Assembly (NCBI GenBank): GCA_030151165.1
Contig: JASLEM010000585.1
Span: forward strand, 1-14,543
From: Burkholderiaceae bacterium
Lineage (GTDB): Bacteria; Pseudomonadota; Gammaproteobacteria; Burkholderiales; Burkholderiaceae
DNA: 14,543 nucleotides
Reading direction: 5' to 3'
Shown here piece after piece: positions 1-8,397 of this stretch. The notes below the pieces were generated by a model that was not told where the DNA came from, searched no databases, and worked only from the letters and a program-made list of their open reading frames with translations. The number at the start of each line of letters is the position of its first letter. Position 1 is the first letter of the stretch. The translations under genes and the position numbers were made by a program.

Positions 1-109
1 GACCGAGTACAAGCGTGCCCTCGGCGAAATCTATGAGCGCAAACAAAAGGAAACGCAAGCAGCCAAAGCGCCAGCAGCTCCTCGAAAAGAAGCGGTAGCG
101 GCCAAGTAA
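1..109 (+). CDS. C-terminal end of an unidentified protein (partial)
   Basis: Only the last 35 codons are inside the window, read from base 2 to a TAA at 107-109; the start lies to the left. The visible residues begin TEYKRALGEIYERKQKE and end in an Ala/Lys/Pro-rich tail (…RKEAVAAK), which looks like a charged, flexible C-terminus. I do not recognise the family. The stretch is about 55% GC by my count (60 of 110 bases) and uses A-rich codons such as AAA, CAA, GTA and CGA, quite unlike the following 60 bases (about 87% GC). The gap to the next reading frame is 16 bp with no Shine-Dalgarno site. The frame is supported mainly by being open to the edge and by its protein-like composition, so confidence is moderate. 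Confidence 0.5.
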   Translation, partial: TEYKRALGEIYERKQKETQAAKAPAAPRKEAVAAK

Positions 110-125
110 ACCCGGCCCGAACGCG

Positions 126-962
126 GTGCCCGGCGTGGCTGCCGCGCCGGCCGGCCTGCCCGACGTCCGCGGCCGCCGAGTGCTGCTGGTCGAGGACAAC
201 GCGGTGAACCGCCAGATCGCCGGCGAGATGCTGCAGAACATCGGGCTCGGCGTGGACGTGGCCGAGGACGGCGGTCGCGCCCTCGAGCTGCTCGCGCGCG
301 CGCCCGCGGGCCACTACGGTCTCGTGCTGATGGACCTGCAGATGCCGCGGCTCGACGGCCACGACACCACCGCCGCGATCCGCGCGGACGCGCGCCACGC
401 GCGCCTGCCCATCGTCGCGCTGACCGCGCACACCGAGGCGGCCGTGCGCGAGCGCTGCGTCGAGGAAGGGATGCAGGACTTCGTCACCAAGCCGATCGCG
501 CCGGACGAGCTCTACCGCGTCGTCACGCACTGGCTGGTCGCGCAGGATCCGCCGCCCGCGGCCGTCGCGCCCGCGCCGCCCGCGCCCTCGCTGCCGGACG
601 AGGCGGTCGACGACACCCTGGAAACGCGCCTGCCCGGCTTCGACGCGGCCGGCGCGACGCGTGCGCTCGGCGGCAGCCGTTCGCTCTACCGCGCGGTGCT
701 GCAGCGCTTCGCGCTCGACCAGTCGGCCTCGGTCGAACGCCTCGGCAGGCTGCGGCGCGAGGGGCGGCAGGTCGACGCGCTGCGCCTCATGCACACGCTC
801 AAGGGCCTGGCCGGCACGATCGGCGCGGCGCGGCTGCGCGAGGCGGCGTCGACCTACGAGGACGCCCTGCGCGCCGCCGGTGGGCGCGAATGGCCGGACA
901 TCGGCGATCTTGCGCGCGAGTTGACGTCGGTTCTGGCCACGATCGCCGCCGCGGGCGTCTGA
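126..962 (+). CDS. Response-regulator receiver domain fused to an Hpt phosphotransfer domain
   Basis: A 278-residue cytoplasmic phosphorelay protein. Residues about 17-137 form a CheY-like receiver: acidic pair E23/D24 in RVLLVEDN, phosphoacceptor D70 in LVLMDLQMP, T100 in IVALTAH, and K122 in FVTKP. A Pro/Ala-rich linker (about 140-160) leads to an Hpt domain with H223 in LMHTLKGLAGTIGA as the likely phosphorylated histidine. Receiver plus Hpt is the usual C-terminal end of hybrid sensor kinases of the BarA/EvgS type, yet no kinase or sensor part precedes it: an in-frame stop (TAG, 96-98) lies just upstream. The start is GTG at 126 without a visible Shine-Dalgarno site, so translation may be coupled to the preceding gene, or this may be the surviving tail of a broken hybrid kinase. 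Domain identity is firm; the true start and integrity are not. Confidence 0.85.
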   Translation: MPGVAAAPAGLPDVRGRRVLLVEDNAVNRQIAGEMLQNIGLGVDVAEDGGRALELLARAPAGHYGLVLMDLQMPRLDGHDTTAAIRADARHARLPIVALTAHTEAAVRERCVEEGMQDFVTKPIAPDELYRVVTHWLVAQDPPPAAVAPAPPAPSLPDEAVDDTLETRLPGFDAAGATRALGGSRSLYRAVLQRFALDQSASVERLGRLRREGRQVDALRLMHTLKGLAGTIGAARLREAASTYEDALRAAGGREWPDIGDLARELTSVLATIAAAGV

Positions 963-1122
963 GCCAGCGCGTGCGGCGTCGACGCGCCCGGCCGCGGTCG
1001 GCGCGCCCAGGGTCGCGGCCCGCTCCGGTCCATCCCAAACATATGCCGGTTCGTCGCAACGGCGTGGGGTCTTGGCGACACTGCCGGTAGAGTGCAGGTC
1101 GAAGAACAGTCCCAGGACTCCC

Positions 1123-1126
1123 GGAG
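1123..1126 (+). promoter_or_regulatory. Ribosome binding site that fixes the ABC ATPase start
   Basis: GGAG lies 8 nt before the ATG at 1135. The frame is also open from an upstream ATG at 1072, but that start has no such site and would add 21 residues before the conserved N-terminal strand of the ATPase. The 172 bp between the preceding stop (962) and this start hold no other gene I can see. Confidence 0.7.
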
Positions 1127-1134
1127 TTCGCCCC

Positions 1135-2049
1135 ATGTTGTCGATTTCCTCGCTCACCCACGTCTACCCGAACGGCACCCGCGCGCTCGACAACGTTTCC
1201 CTCGAGATCCCGCCCGGCCTGTACGGCCTGCTCGGCCCGAACGGCGCCGGCAAGTCGACGCTGATGCGCTGCCTCGCCACGCTGCAGATCCCGACCTCGG
1301 GCGCGATCCGCTTCGGCGACATCGACGTGCTCGCCGACCCGCAGCGCCTGCGCGCGACGCTCGGCTACCTGCCGCAGGACTTCGGCGTCTACCCGCGCGT
1401 GTCGGCGTACGACATGCTCGACCACCTCGCCGTGCTGAAGGGCCTCACCGCGAGCGCCGCGCGCCGCGAGACGGTGGAGACGCTGCTGCAGCAGGTCAAC
1501 CTGTGGGACGTGCGCAAGAAGGCGATCGCCGGCTTCTCGGGCGGCATGCGCCAGCGCTTCGGCATCGCGCAGGCGCTGATCGGCAACCCGACGCTGATGA
1601 TCGTCGACGAGCCGACCGCCGGCCTCGACCCCGAGGAACGCAACCGCTTCAACAACCTCCTCGCCGAGATCGGCGCGACCAAGGTGGTGATCCTGTCGAC
1701 CCACATCGTCGACGACGTGAGCGACCTGTGCTCGCGCATGGCGATCCTGGTCGACGGCCGCATCGTCAGCGCCGGCACGCCGACGGCGCTGATCGACGGG
1801 CTCAAAGGCAAGGTCTGGACGCGCGCCGTCGAGCCCGAGGAACTGCCGAGCCTGCGCAAGCAGTTCGAGCTGATCGCGACCCGCCTGCGCGCCGGCCGTA
1901 CCGTGATCCACGTGCTGGCCGACGCCGCGCCCGATCCGCGCTTCGAGCCGGTCGTCGCGGGCCTGGAAGAGGTCTATTTCTCGACGCTGCACGCGCGGCG
2001 CAAGGCGAACGGGGCATCCGGCAACGAGGCGTCGCGCGTCGCCGCCTAA
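1135..2049 (+). CDS. ABC transporter ATP-binding protein
   Basis: A 304-residue ATPase that should power the permease encoded immediately downstream. All nucleotide-binding elements are visible: Walker A GPNGAGKST (34-42), Q-loop Gln81 in YLPQDFG, signature FSGGMRQ (134-140), Walker B ending in D158-E159 (LMIVDEPTAGLD, including the D-loop), and the switch His190 in ILSTH. The signature and overall spacing resemble ATPases of ABC-2 type exporters. The last 100 residues form the usual C-terminal extension and carry no recognised motif. Only 16 bp separate its stop from the start of the permease/peptidase gene, so the two are almost certainly co-transcribed and form one complex at the inner membrane. 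The substrate cannot be read from the sequence. Confidence 0.93.
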   Translation: MLSISSLTHVYPNGTRALDNVSLEIPPGLYGLLGPNGAGKSTLMRCLATLQIPTSGAIRFGDIDVLADPQRLRATLGYLPQDFGVYPRVSAYDMLDHLAVLKGLTASAARRETVETLLQQVNLWDVRKKAIAGFSGGMRQRFGIAQALIGNPTLMIVDEPTAGLDPEERNRFNNLLAEIGATKVVILSTHIVDDVSDLCSRMAILVDGRIVSAGTPTALIDGLKGKVWTRAVEPEELPSLRKQFELIATRLRAGRTVIHVLADAAPDPRFEPVVAGLEEVYFSTLHARRKANGASGNEASRVAA

Positions 2050-2065
2050 CGGAATCCCCGCCTCC

Positions 2066-5000
2066 ATGCTTCGTCACATCGCCGCCTTCGAATGGCGCTA
2101 CCAGCTCAAGAGCCCGGTCTTCTGGGTGGGCTGCCTGCTTTTCTTCCTGATGGCGTTCGGCGCCACCGCCAGCGACAACATCCACATCGGCGATGTCGGG
2201 AACGTCCACAAGAACGCGCCGTTCGCGATCCTGCAGACGCTGGGCGTCCTGAACATCTTCTCGATCTTCATCACGGTGGCGCTGGTGGCCAACGTCGTCG
2301 TGCGCGACGACGAGACCAACTTCGCGCCCATCATCCGCGCGACCTCGGTGAGCAAGGCGAGCTACCTGGTCGGCCGCTTCACCGGCGCCAGCCTGGCCGC
2401 GCTGGTGGTGCTCGCGACGGTGCCGCTGGGCATCCTCGTCGGCTCGGCGATGCCGTGGCAGGACGTCGAGAAGATCGGCGCGTTCCTGCCCGGCGACTAC
2501 CTGTTCGCGCTGTTCGTGTTCGGCCTGCCGACGCTGCTGCTCACCGCCGCGATGTTCTTCGCGATCGCGACGGCGACGCGCTCGATGATGTGGACCTACG
2601 TCAGCGCCGTCGCGCTGCTCGTGCTCTATTTCGTCGCGCACGGCGCGGTGCGCAACGACCCGGCGTGGGATCGCATCGCCGCGGTGATCGACCCGTTCGG
2701 GCTCTCGGCGCTCGACCTGGTGACGAAATACTGGACGGCGAGCGAGCGCAACAGCCTGCTGCCGGCGTTCAGCGGCCTGCTGCTGGTCAACCGCGTGCTG
2801 TGGGTGGGCGTGGCGCTCGTCGTCTTCGCGGTGGCGTACCGCGCGTTCGGCTTCGAGATGCGCTTCGACAAGGGCGTGGACGGCCAGGCGGGCGCGCCCG
2901 CCAGGGCCGCGAAATCCGCCAAGGCCGCCAAGCCCTCGCGCTGGCAGCGCGCGGCGTCGGCGCACAAGGCGGAGCTCGCGGAGCTCGGCGAAACCAACCC
3001 CGCCGGCGTGCGCGAGATGCTCGCCGCCGCCACGCGCAAGCTGTCGACCAGCGTGCCCGACATCCCGCCGGCCACGCGCGCCACCGGCCGCGCGCAGCTG
3101 TGGGAGCTGACCAAGATCGACATGGGCTTCGTCTTCCGCAGCCCGGCGTTCTTCGTGCTGATCGCGATCGGCCTGATCAACTCGGGCGCGACGCTGTGGT
3201 TCATCGGCGAGATCTACGGCAGCCCGTCGTACCCGGTCACGCGGCTGATGGTCGAGGCGCTGCAGGGCAGCTTCACGCTGATGCCGGTGATCATCGCGGT
3301 GTTCTATTCCGGCGAGCTCGTGTGGCGCGACCGCGATCGCCGCATGCACGAGATCATCGACGCGACCGTCGCCCCCGACTGGACGCGCCTGCTGCCCAAG
3401 CTGCTCGCGATCTCGCTGGTGCTGCTGTCCAGCGCGCTGATCGCGGTGCTCGCCGCGATCGCGGTGCAGGCGCTGCGCGGCTACTTCCGTTTCCAGATCG
3501 ACGCCTACCTGCTGTGGTTCGTGTGGCCGGTGACGATCAGCTCGGTGCTGCTCGCCGTCATCGCGATGTTCGTGCAGGTGCTGGTGCCGCAGAAGTACAT
3601 CGGCTGGGGCGTGATGCTGGCGTGGGTCGTCGTGGCGCAGGCGTTGTCCACGATGGGCTTCCAGCACCACCTGTACGACTACGGCAGCACGCCGGAGATG
3701 CCCCTGTCCGACATGAACGGCGCGGGCCGCTTCTGGATCGGGCCGACGTGGTTCCAGGGCTACTGGCTCGCGTTCGCGGTGATGCTCGTCGTGGTGATGC
3801 ACGGCCTGTGGCGCCGCGGCACGACCATCGAGCTGCGCCCGCGCCTGGCGCAGATGCGCCAGCGCCTGCGCGGCCGCGCGCTCGTCGTGCTCGGCGCGGC
3901 GGCGGCGGTGTGGGTCGCGACCGGGGGCTGGATCTTCTACAACACCAACGTGCTCAACGAGTACGTCACGAAGCCGGATCGCGAGCAGCTCTCGGCCGAC
4001 ATCGAGAAGACGCTGCTGCCGTACGAGAAGGTCGTGCAGCCGCGCGTCGCCGACGTCACGCTCGACGTGCAGCTCTACCCGCGCCAGGCGCGCGCGGTCA
4101 CGCACGGGCGCTACACGCTGGTCAACCGCAGCACGAAGCCGATCGACACGCTGCATGTGCAGTGGAACCAGCGGCTGCGGCTCGACGCCGTGCAGTTCGA
4201 CGGCGCCACGGTGCAGACCGACTACCCGCGCCTGCACTACCGCATCTACAAGCTCGCCGTGCCGATCCAGCCCGGCGAGCGGCGCGTGCTGGGCTTCGCC
4301 ACCACGCTGGAGGAGCGCGGCTTCCCGAACAGCCAGCCGCTGACGTCCATCGTCGGCAACGGCACCTTCCTCAGCAACGCGCAGCTCACGCCGACGATCG
4401 GCTTCCAGCGCGCCGGCCTGCTCGAGGATCGCGCGAAGCGGCGCAAGTACGGGCTGCCGTCCGAGCTGCGTCCGCCCAGGCTGGAGGACGACTCGGCGCG
4501 CGCGTTCAACGACCTCCTGCACGACAGCGACTGGGTCGACTCCGACATCACCGTCACGACCGACGCCGACCAGACACCGATCGCGCCGGGCCGCATGCTG
4601 AGCGACACGGGCGAGAAGCCCGACCGCGACGCGCGCCGCACGGTGCACTTCAAGAGCGACGCGCCGATCCTGCAGTTCTTCTCGATCCAGTCGGCGCGCT
4701 ACGACGTGCGCAAGTCCGTCTGGCACGCGCCGGGGCACGACGTCGACCTCGCCGTCTACTACACGGCGGGCCACGACTACAACGTCGACCGCATGCTGGA
4801 CGCGATGCGCACGTCGCTCGCGCTGTACACCGAGAAGTTCGGCCCGTACCAGTTCAACCAGGCACGCATCATCGAGTTCCCGGCCTACGAGCAGTTCGCG
4901 CAGTCGTTCGCCAACACGATCCCGTTCTCGGAGGCGGTCGGCTTCATCCAGCACTGGAGCGACCCCGAGAAGATCGACGTCGCGACCTACGTCACCGCGC

Positions 5001-5797
5001 ACGAGATCGCGCACCAGTGGTGGGGCCACCAGCTCGCGCCGTCCGACCAGCAGGGCGCGCCCATGCTCACCGAGACCTTCGCGCAGTACTCGGCGTTGCT
5101 GACGATGGAGAAGGTCTACGGCAAGGACCAGGTGCGCCGCTTCCTGAAGTACGAGCTCGACCGCTACCTGCGCGCGCGCGGCGGCGCGGTGCTCGAGGAA
5201 CTGCCGCTGGATCGCGTCGAGGACCAGGACTACATCTACTACCGCAAGGGCTCGGTGGCGATGTACTGGGCGAAGGAGGCGCTCGGCGAGGGTGTCGTGA
5301 ACCGCGCGATGCGCAAGATGCTCGCGCAGTACGCGTTCAAGGGCGCGCCGTACGCGAAGACGACCGACTTCCTCGCCTACCTGCGCGCCGAGGCCGGGCC
5401 GCAGAACGACGCGCTGATCACCGACCTGTTCGAGAAGATCACGCTGCTCGACCTCAAGGCGAGCAACGCCACGGCGACGAAGCGCGCGGACGGCAAGTAC
5501 GACGTCGCGTTCTCGATCGACGCGAAGAAGTTCTACGCCGACGGCTCCGGCAGGCAGACCGAGGTGCCGATGGACGAGCCGGTCGAGATCGGCGTGTTCA
5601 CGGCCGAGCCCGGCAAGAAGGGCTTCGACCCGAAGGACGTGCTCGTGCTGCGCCCGCAGAGCATCGAGACCGGCCGCCTCGACGTCGACCTGATCGTCGA
5701 CCGCGCACCGACCTGGGTCGGCATCGACCCGTACAACAAGCGAATCGACCGCAACACGGACGACAACCTGACGAAAGTGGACCTCCACGCTCGCTAG
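2066..5797 (+). CDS. ABC-2 type permease fused to a periplasmic M1-family aminopeptidase domain
   Basis: A 1243-residue membrane protein. Residues 1-270 and about 345-590 are two ABC-2 permease-like halves, each with several hydrophobic helices, separated by an Ala/Lys-rich linker (about 273-345). A further single membrane span near 605-628 leads into a large hydrophilic domain (about 650-1240) that resembles M1 zinc metallopeptidases. Zinc ligands are H979 and H983 in HEIAHQWWGH and E1003 in MLTETFAQYSAL; Y1059 in YYRKG matches the catalytic Tyr. The classical GxMEN substrate-binding motif is not visible; the region EFPAYEQFAQSFANTIPF occupies its place. Nineteen residues separate H983 and E1003, one more than in typical M1 enzymes. 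The peptidase domain should face the periplasm. Fusions of this type beside an ATPase gene are known in Gram-negative genomes, annotated as ABC permease/M1 aminopeptidase, but their substrate is unclear. Confidence in the domain calls is high. Confidence 0.92.
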   Translation: MLRHIAAFEWRYQLKSPVFWVGCLLFFLMAFGATASDNIHIGDVGNVHKNAPFAILQTLGVLNIFSIFITVALVANVVVRDDETNFAPIIRATSVSKASYLVGRFTGASLAALVVLATVPLGILVGSAMPWQDVEKIGAFLPGDYLFALFVFGLPTLLLTAAMFFAIATATRSMMWTYVSAVALLVLYFVAHGAVRNDPAWDRIAAVIDPFGLSALDLVTKYWTASERNSLLPAFSGLLLVNRVLWVGVALVVFAVAYRAFGFEMRFDKGVDGQAGAPARAAKSAKAAKPSRWQRAASAHKAELAELGETNPAGVREMLAAATRKLSTSVPDIPPATRATGRAQLWELTKIDMGFVFRSPAFFVLIAIGLINSGATLWFIGEIYGSPSYPVTRLMVEALQGSFTLMPVIIAVFYSGELVWRDRDRRMHEIIDATVAPDWTRLLPKLLAISLVLLSSALIAVLAAIAVQALRGYFRFQIDAYLLWFVWPVTISSVLLAVIAMFVQVLVPQKYIGWGVMLAWVVVAQALSTMGFQHHLYDYGSTPEMPLSDMNGAGRFWIGPTWFQGYWLAFAVMLVVVMHGLWRRGTTIELRPRLAQMRQRLRGRALVVLGAAAAVWVATGGWIFYNTNVLNEYVTKPDREQLSADIEKTLLPYEKVVQPRVADVTLDVQLYPRQARAVTHGRYTLVNRSTKPIDTLHVQWNQRLRLDAVQFDGATVQTDYPRLHYRIYKLAVPIQPGERRVLGFATTLEERGFPNSQPLTSIVGNGTFLSNAQLTPTIGFQRAGLLEDRAKRRKYGLPSELRPPRLEDDSARAFNDLLHDSDWVDSDITVTTDADQTPIAPGRMLSDTGEKPDRDARRTVHFKSDAPILQFFSIQSARYDVRKSVWHAPGHDVDLAVYYTAGHDYNVDRMLDAMRTSLALYTEKFGPYQFNQARIIEFPAYEQFAQSFANTIPFSEAVGFIQHWSDPEKIDVATYVTAHEIAHQWWGHQLAPSDQQGAPMLTETFAQYSALLTMEKVYGKDQVRRFLKYELDRYLRARGGAVLEELPLDRVEDQDYIYYRKGSVAMYWAKEALGEGVVNRAMRKMLAQYAFKGAPYAKTTDFLAYLRAEAGPQNDALITDLFEKITLLDLKASNATATKRADGKYDVAFSIDAKKFYADGSGRQTEVPMDEPVEIGVFTAEPGKKGFDPKDVLVLRPQSIETGRLDVDLIVDRAPTWVGIDPYNKRIDRNTDDNLTKVDLHAR

Positions 5798-6045
5798 CGC
5801 TCGCTGCCTCCCAAGGAGGCGTTCCGCGACGGGCCCGGCGGAGCCGGCTCCCGCGCTCCCTTGGGTCTAGTTTGCGCCGCACCAGCGCCGGCGGCGGGGT
5901 GGGCCAGCGCTGCCGCGCAAAGCGGCCGATTTCCGGGCCGTTCGCGCCCGTTCGCGGGCGGGCACGCACCTTGCGACGGAGGGATTCGTCCGCATGTGGG
6001 ACGATTGCAGGTCAGGCGCCCCTTCCGGCGCCGTCGAGGGTGCCG
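5798..6045. other. Hairpin-rich intergenic region between two + strand genes
   Basis: These 248 bp hold no credible gene. I see five inverted repeats: GCCTCC/GGAGGC around a CAA loop (5806-5820), just after the permease stop and a candidate transcription end without a T-run; the 12-bp palindrome GGAGCCGGCTCC (5840-5851), followed by a short T-containing stretch; CGCCCG-TTCG-CGGGCG (5945-5960), a stem capped by the very stable UUCG-type loop; CGTCC/GGACG (5987-6003); and GGCGCC/GGCGCC around a 6-nt loop (6015-6032), ending 3 nt before the next ribosome binding site. The right half may be a structured leader of the metallophosphoesterase gene. No convincing promoter is visible. Confidence 0.5.
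6036..6040 (+). promoter_or_regulatory. Ribosome binding site that fixes the metallophosphoesterase start
   Basis: GAGGG lies 5 nt before the ATG at 6046. This decides the start, because the same frame is open for thousands of bases to the left as a shadow of the permease gene. The residues after this ATG (MKRLWTLSVVV) look like a true membrane-protein N-terminus. Confidence 0.7.
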
Positions 6046-7230
6046 ATGAAGAGGTTGTGGACGCTTTCCGTGGTGGTGCACGCCTATGTGGCGTTGCGGC
6101 TGCTGTCGGGCGTCGGGGCGTCGGCCGGCGCCGGCTGGGCGTGGGGAGCGGGTTTGCTGCTGCTGGTGTCGGCGGCGTTGATCCCGACCTCGTTGCAGCG
6201 CAGGAGCGGCAAGCGCAGCAAGGCGGAGCGCGCGCGCGACGACCGGATGGCCTGGGTCAGCCTCTCCCTGATGGGACTGTTCTCGTCGATCTTCGTGCTG
6301 ACGCTGGTGCGCGACGTCGTCGGCCTGCTCGCGAAGATCGGCGCGCTCCTCGGCGCGCCGGCGTTGCCGCCGGACTGGGTGGCCTGGAGCGCGCCGGGCG
6401 TGTTCGTCGTGGCGTTCGTCGTCTCGCTGATCGGGCTGTGGAACGCGCGCCGCCCCGCGCGCGTGAAGCCGGTCGACGTGCCGCTGAAGGACCTGCCGCC
6501 CGCGCTGGAGGATTTCCTGATCGCGCAGATCTCCGACCTCCACGTCGGCCCGACGATCAAGCGGCCGATGATCCGGCGCGTGGTCGACACCATCAACAAG
6601 CTCGACGTCGACATGGTCGCCATCACCGGCGACCTCGTCGACGGCAGCGTCTACGAGCTCGCGCGCCACGTCGCGCCGCTGGCCGCGCTGCGCTCGCGCC
6701 AGGGCACGTTCTTCGTCACCGGCAACCACGAGTACTACTCGGGCGCGCTGCCGTGGGTGAAGTACCTCGGCACGCTGGGCATCAAGGTGCTGATGAACGA
6801 GCACGTGATCCTGCTGCACCAGCGCGCGCCGCTCGTGGTGGCGGGCGTGGCCGACTTCTCGGCGCACCAGTTCGAGCCCGCGCACCGCAGCGACCCGAAC
6901 ATGGCGATCGCCGGCGCGCCGCGCGCCGCGATCAAGATCCTGCTGGCGCACCAGCCGCGCAGCGCGCCCGCCGCGGCGGACGCCGGCTTCGACCTGCAGC
7001 TGTCCGGCCACACCCACGGCGGCCAGTTCCTGCCCTGGAACTTCTTCGTCCGCTTCCAGCAGCCGTTCACGGCCGGCCTGAACAAGGTGAAGGACATGCT
7101 CGTCTACACCAGCCGCGGCACCGGCTACTGGGGGCCGCCCAAGCGCTTCGGCGCGCCGTCCGAGATCACGCTGCTGCGGCTCGTCGCCGCGCCCGCGGAG
7201 CCCGCGGCCCCGGCGCCGGCCACGCCGTGA
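6046..7230 (+). CDS. Membrane-anchored metallophosphoesterase (calcineurin-like, YkuE type)
   Basis: A 394-residue protein with about four N-terminal hydrophobic segments (roughly residues 4-22, 30-48, 70-95 and 112-132) followed by a calcineurin-like phosphoesterase domain. The dinuclear metal site is complete: D164 and H166 in SDLHVG, D196 in TGDLVDG, N227 and H228 in GNHEYY, H302 in LAHQP, and H322 and H324 in GHTHGGQ. Such proteins hydrolyse phosphate mono- or diesters; related YkuE proteins act at the membrane, but the substrate here is not evident. The domain tail (YTSRGTGYWGPP, FGAPSEITLL) is typical of the family. The next gene starts 32 bp after its stop and is likely in the same operon. 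I do not assign a symbol because several paralogous families share these motifs. Confidence 0.9.
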   Translation: MKRLWTLSVVVHAYVALRLLSGVGASAGAGWAWGAGLLLLVSAALIPTSLQRRSGKRSKAERARDDRMAWVSLSLMGLFSSIFVLTLVRDVVGLLAKIGALLGAPALPPDWVAWSAPGVFVVAFVVSLIGLWNARRPARVKPVDVPLKDLPPALEDFLIAQISDLHVGPTIKRPMIRRVVDTINKLDVDMVAITGDLVDGSVYELARHVAPLAALRSRQGTFFVTGNHEYYSGALPWVKYLGTLGIKVLMNEHVILLHQRAPLVVAGVADFSAHQFEPAHRSDPNMAIAGAPRAAIKILLAHQPRSAPAAADAGFDLQLSGHTHGGQFLPWNFFVRFQQPFTAGLNKVKDMLVYTSRGTGYWGPPKRFGAPSEITLLRLVAAPAEPAAPAPATP

Positions 7231-7262
7231 CGACCGTCGCCCGTTCCTGAAAAGGTTGTTCC

Positions 7263-8381
7263 ATGAAGACCGTCCACCATCCGCTGACGCAATCCACCCC
7301 GGGCACGAGCGTCGAGCTGCGCAGCCTGCACTACGGCACGCCGGGCGCGGGCCCGAAGGCGACGCTGCAGGCCGCGCTGCATGCCGACGAGATCCCGGGC
7401 CTGCTCGTCGCCCACCACCTGCGCGAGCGGCTCGCGGCGCTCGAGGCCGACGGCCGCATCGTCGGCGAGGTCGTGCTCGTCCCGGTCGCGAACCCGCTGG
7501 GCCTCGGCCAGCGCGTGCTGCAGGCCGTCGAGGGGCGCTTCGACCTCGCGACCGGCGAGAACTTCAACCGCCACTACGCCGATCTCTTCGACACCGTCGC
7601 GAAGCAGGTCGACGGCAAGCTCACCTTCGACGCGCACCTGAACGTCGCCGTGATCCGCGACGCGCTGCGCGAGGCCGCCGCGGCGCTGCCCGCGCGCACG
7701 GCGCTCGAGAGCCTGCGCCGCACGCTGCTGGGCCTGAGCATCGACGCCGACATCGTGCTCGACCTCCACTGCGACAGCCAGGCCGTGCTGCACCTCTACA
7801 CCGAGACGTCCGTGTGGCCCGAGGTCGAGCCGCTGGCGCGCTTCATGGGCGCGCAGGCGGCGCTGCTGGCGGAGGTGTCGGGCGACCATCCGTTCGACGA
7901 GGCGTGCTCGACGATCTGGCCGCGGCTCGCGAAGCATTTCGGCGCCGAGACACCGATCCCGGCCGCCTGCGTCGCGGTGACGGTCGAACTGCGCGGCGAG
8001 GCCGACGTCGCCCACGAGCTCGCGGCGCGCGACGCCGACGCGTTGATCGACTACCTCTGCTGGCGCGGCGTGATCTCCGGCGGCCCCGGCGAGCTGCCGC
8101 CCGCGCAGTGCGAGGCGACGCCGCTCGCCGGCTCGATCCCGGTCAACGCGCCGCACGCGGGCGTGGTCGCGTTCGTGCAGGAGCCGGGCGCGATCGTCAA
8201 GGCGGGCGATCGCATCGCCGACCTCATCGAGCCGATGACGGGCCTCGTCACGCCGCTGCCGAGCCCTGTCGACGGCGTGTTCTACGCACGCGAGACGCGC
8301 CGCTTCGTGCCCGCCGGCCTGAGCGTGTTCCGGGTCGCGGGGCGCGAGGCGCTGCGCGAGGGCAAGCTGCTGTCTGCCTGA
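7263..8381 (+). CDS. M14-family succinylglutamate desuccinylase/aspartoacylase-like amidohydrolase
   Basis: A 372-residue cytoplasmic zinc hydrolase. The metal ligands of the AstE/ASPA branch of M14 are visible: H40 and E43 in HADEIPG, and H169 in DLHCDSQ. E242 in TVELRGEADV is the likely general base, equivalent to the carboxypeptidase glutamate, and ENFNRHY (about 100-106) resembles the substrate-binding Asn-Arg motif. The last 100 residues (VNAPHAGVVAFV, GAIVKAGDRIADL) form a barrel-sandwich fold like that at the C-terminus of many family members. Relatives deacylate N-acyl amino acids or related amides; the actual substrate is unknown. A GAAAAGG sequence (7249-7255) lies 7 nt before the ATG. 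The 32-bp gap to the upstream phosphoesterase suggests co-transcription. No arginine-succinyltransferase genes are nearby, so a role in arginine catabolism is unsupported. Confidence 0.88.
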   Translation: MKTVHHPLTQSTPGTSVELRSLHYGTPGAGPKATLQAALHADEIPGLLVAHHLRERLAALEADGRIVGEVVLVPVANPLGLGQRVLQAVEGRFDLATGENFNRHYADLFDTVAKQVDGKLTFDAHLNVAVIRDALREAAAALPARTALESLRRTLLGLSIDADIVLDLHCDSQAVLHLYTETSVWPEVEPLARFMGAQAALLAEVSGDHPFDEACSTIWPRLAKHFGAETPIPAACVAVTVELRGEADVAHELAARDADALIDYLCWRGVISGGPGELPPAQCEATPLAGSIPVNAPHAGVVAFVQEPGAIVKAGDRIADLIEPMTGLVTPLPSPVDGVFYARETRRFVPAGLSVFRVAGREALREGKLLSA

Positions 8382-8397
8382 CGCGCCTTCGCGCACG

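Noticed and set aside
1072..1134. Upstream ATG extending the ABC ATPase by 21 residues
   Set aside because: No ribosome site, and the extra residues precede the conserved N-terminus; GGAG at 1123-1126 fits the ATG at 1135.
1802..5788. Very long antisense frame (1328 codons) opposite the permease/peptidase gene
   Set aside because: It mirrors the codon structure of the opposite gene in GC-rich DNA; its residues are rich in Arg, His, Val and Asp with no domain motifs.
2092..6045. Long + strand frame that joins upstream of the metallophosphoesterase
   Set aside because: It is out of frame with the convincing permease/peptidase and is low-complexity Arg/Ala/Pro; the true gene starts at 6046 with a ribosome site.
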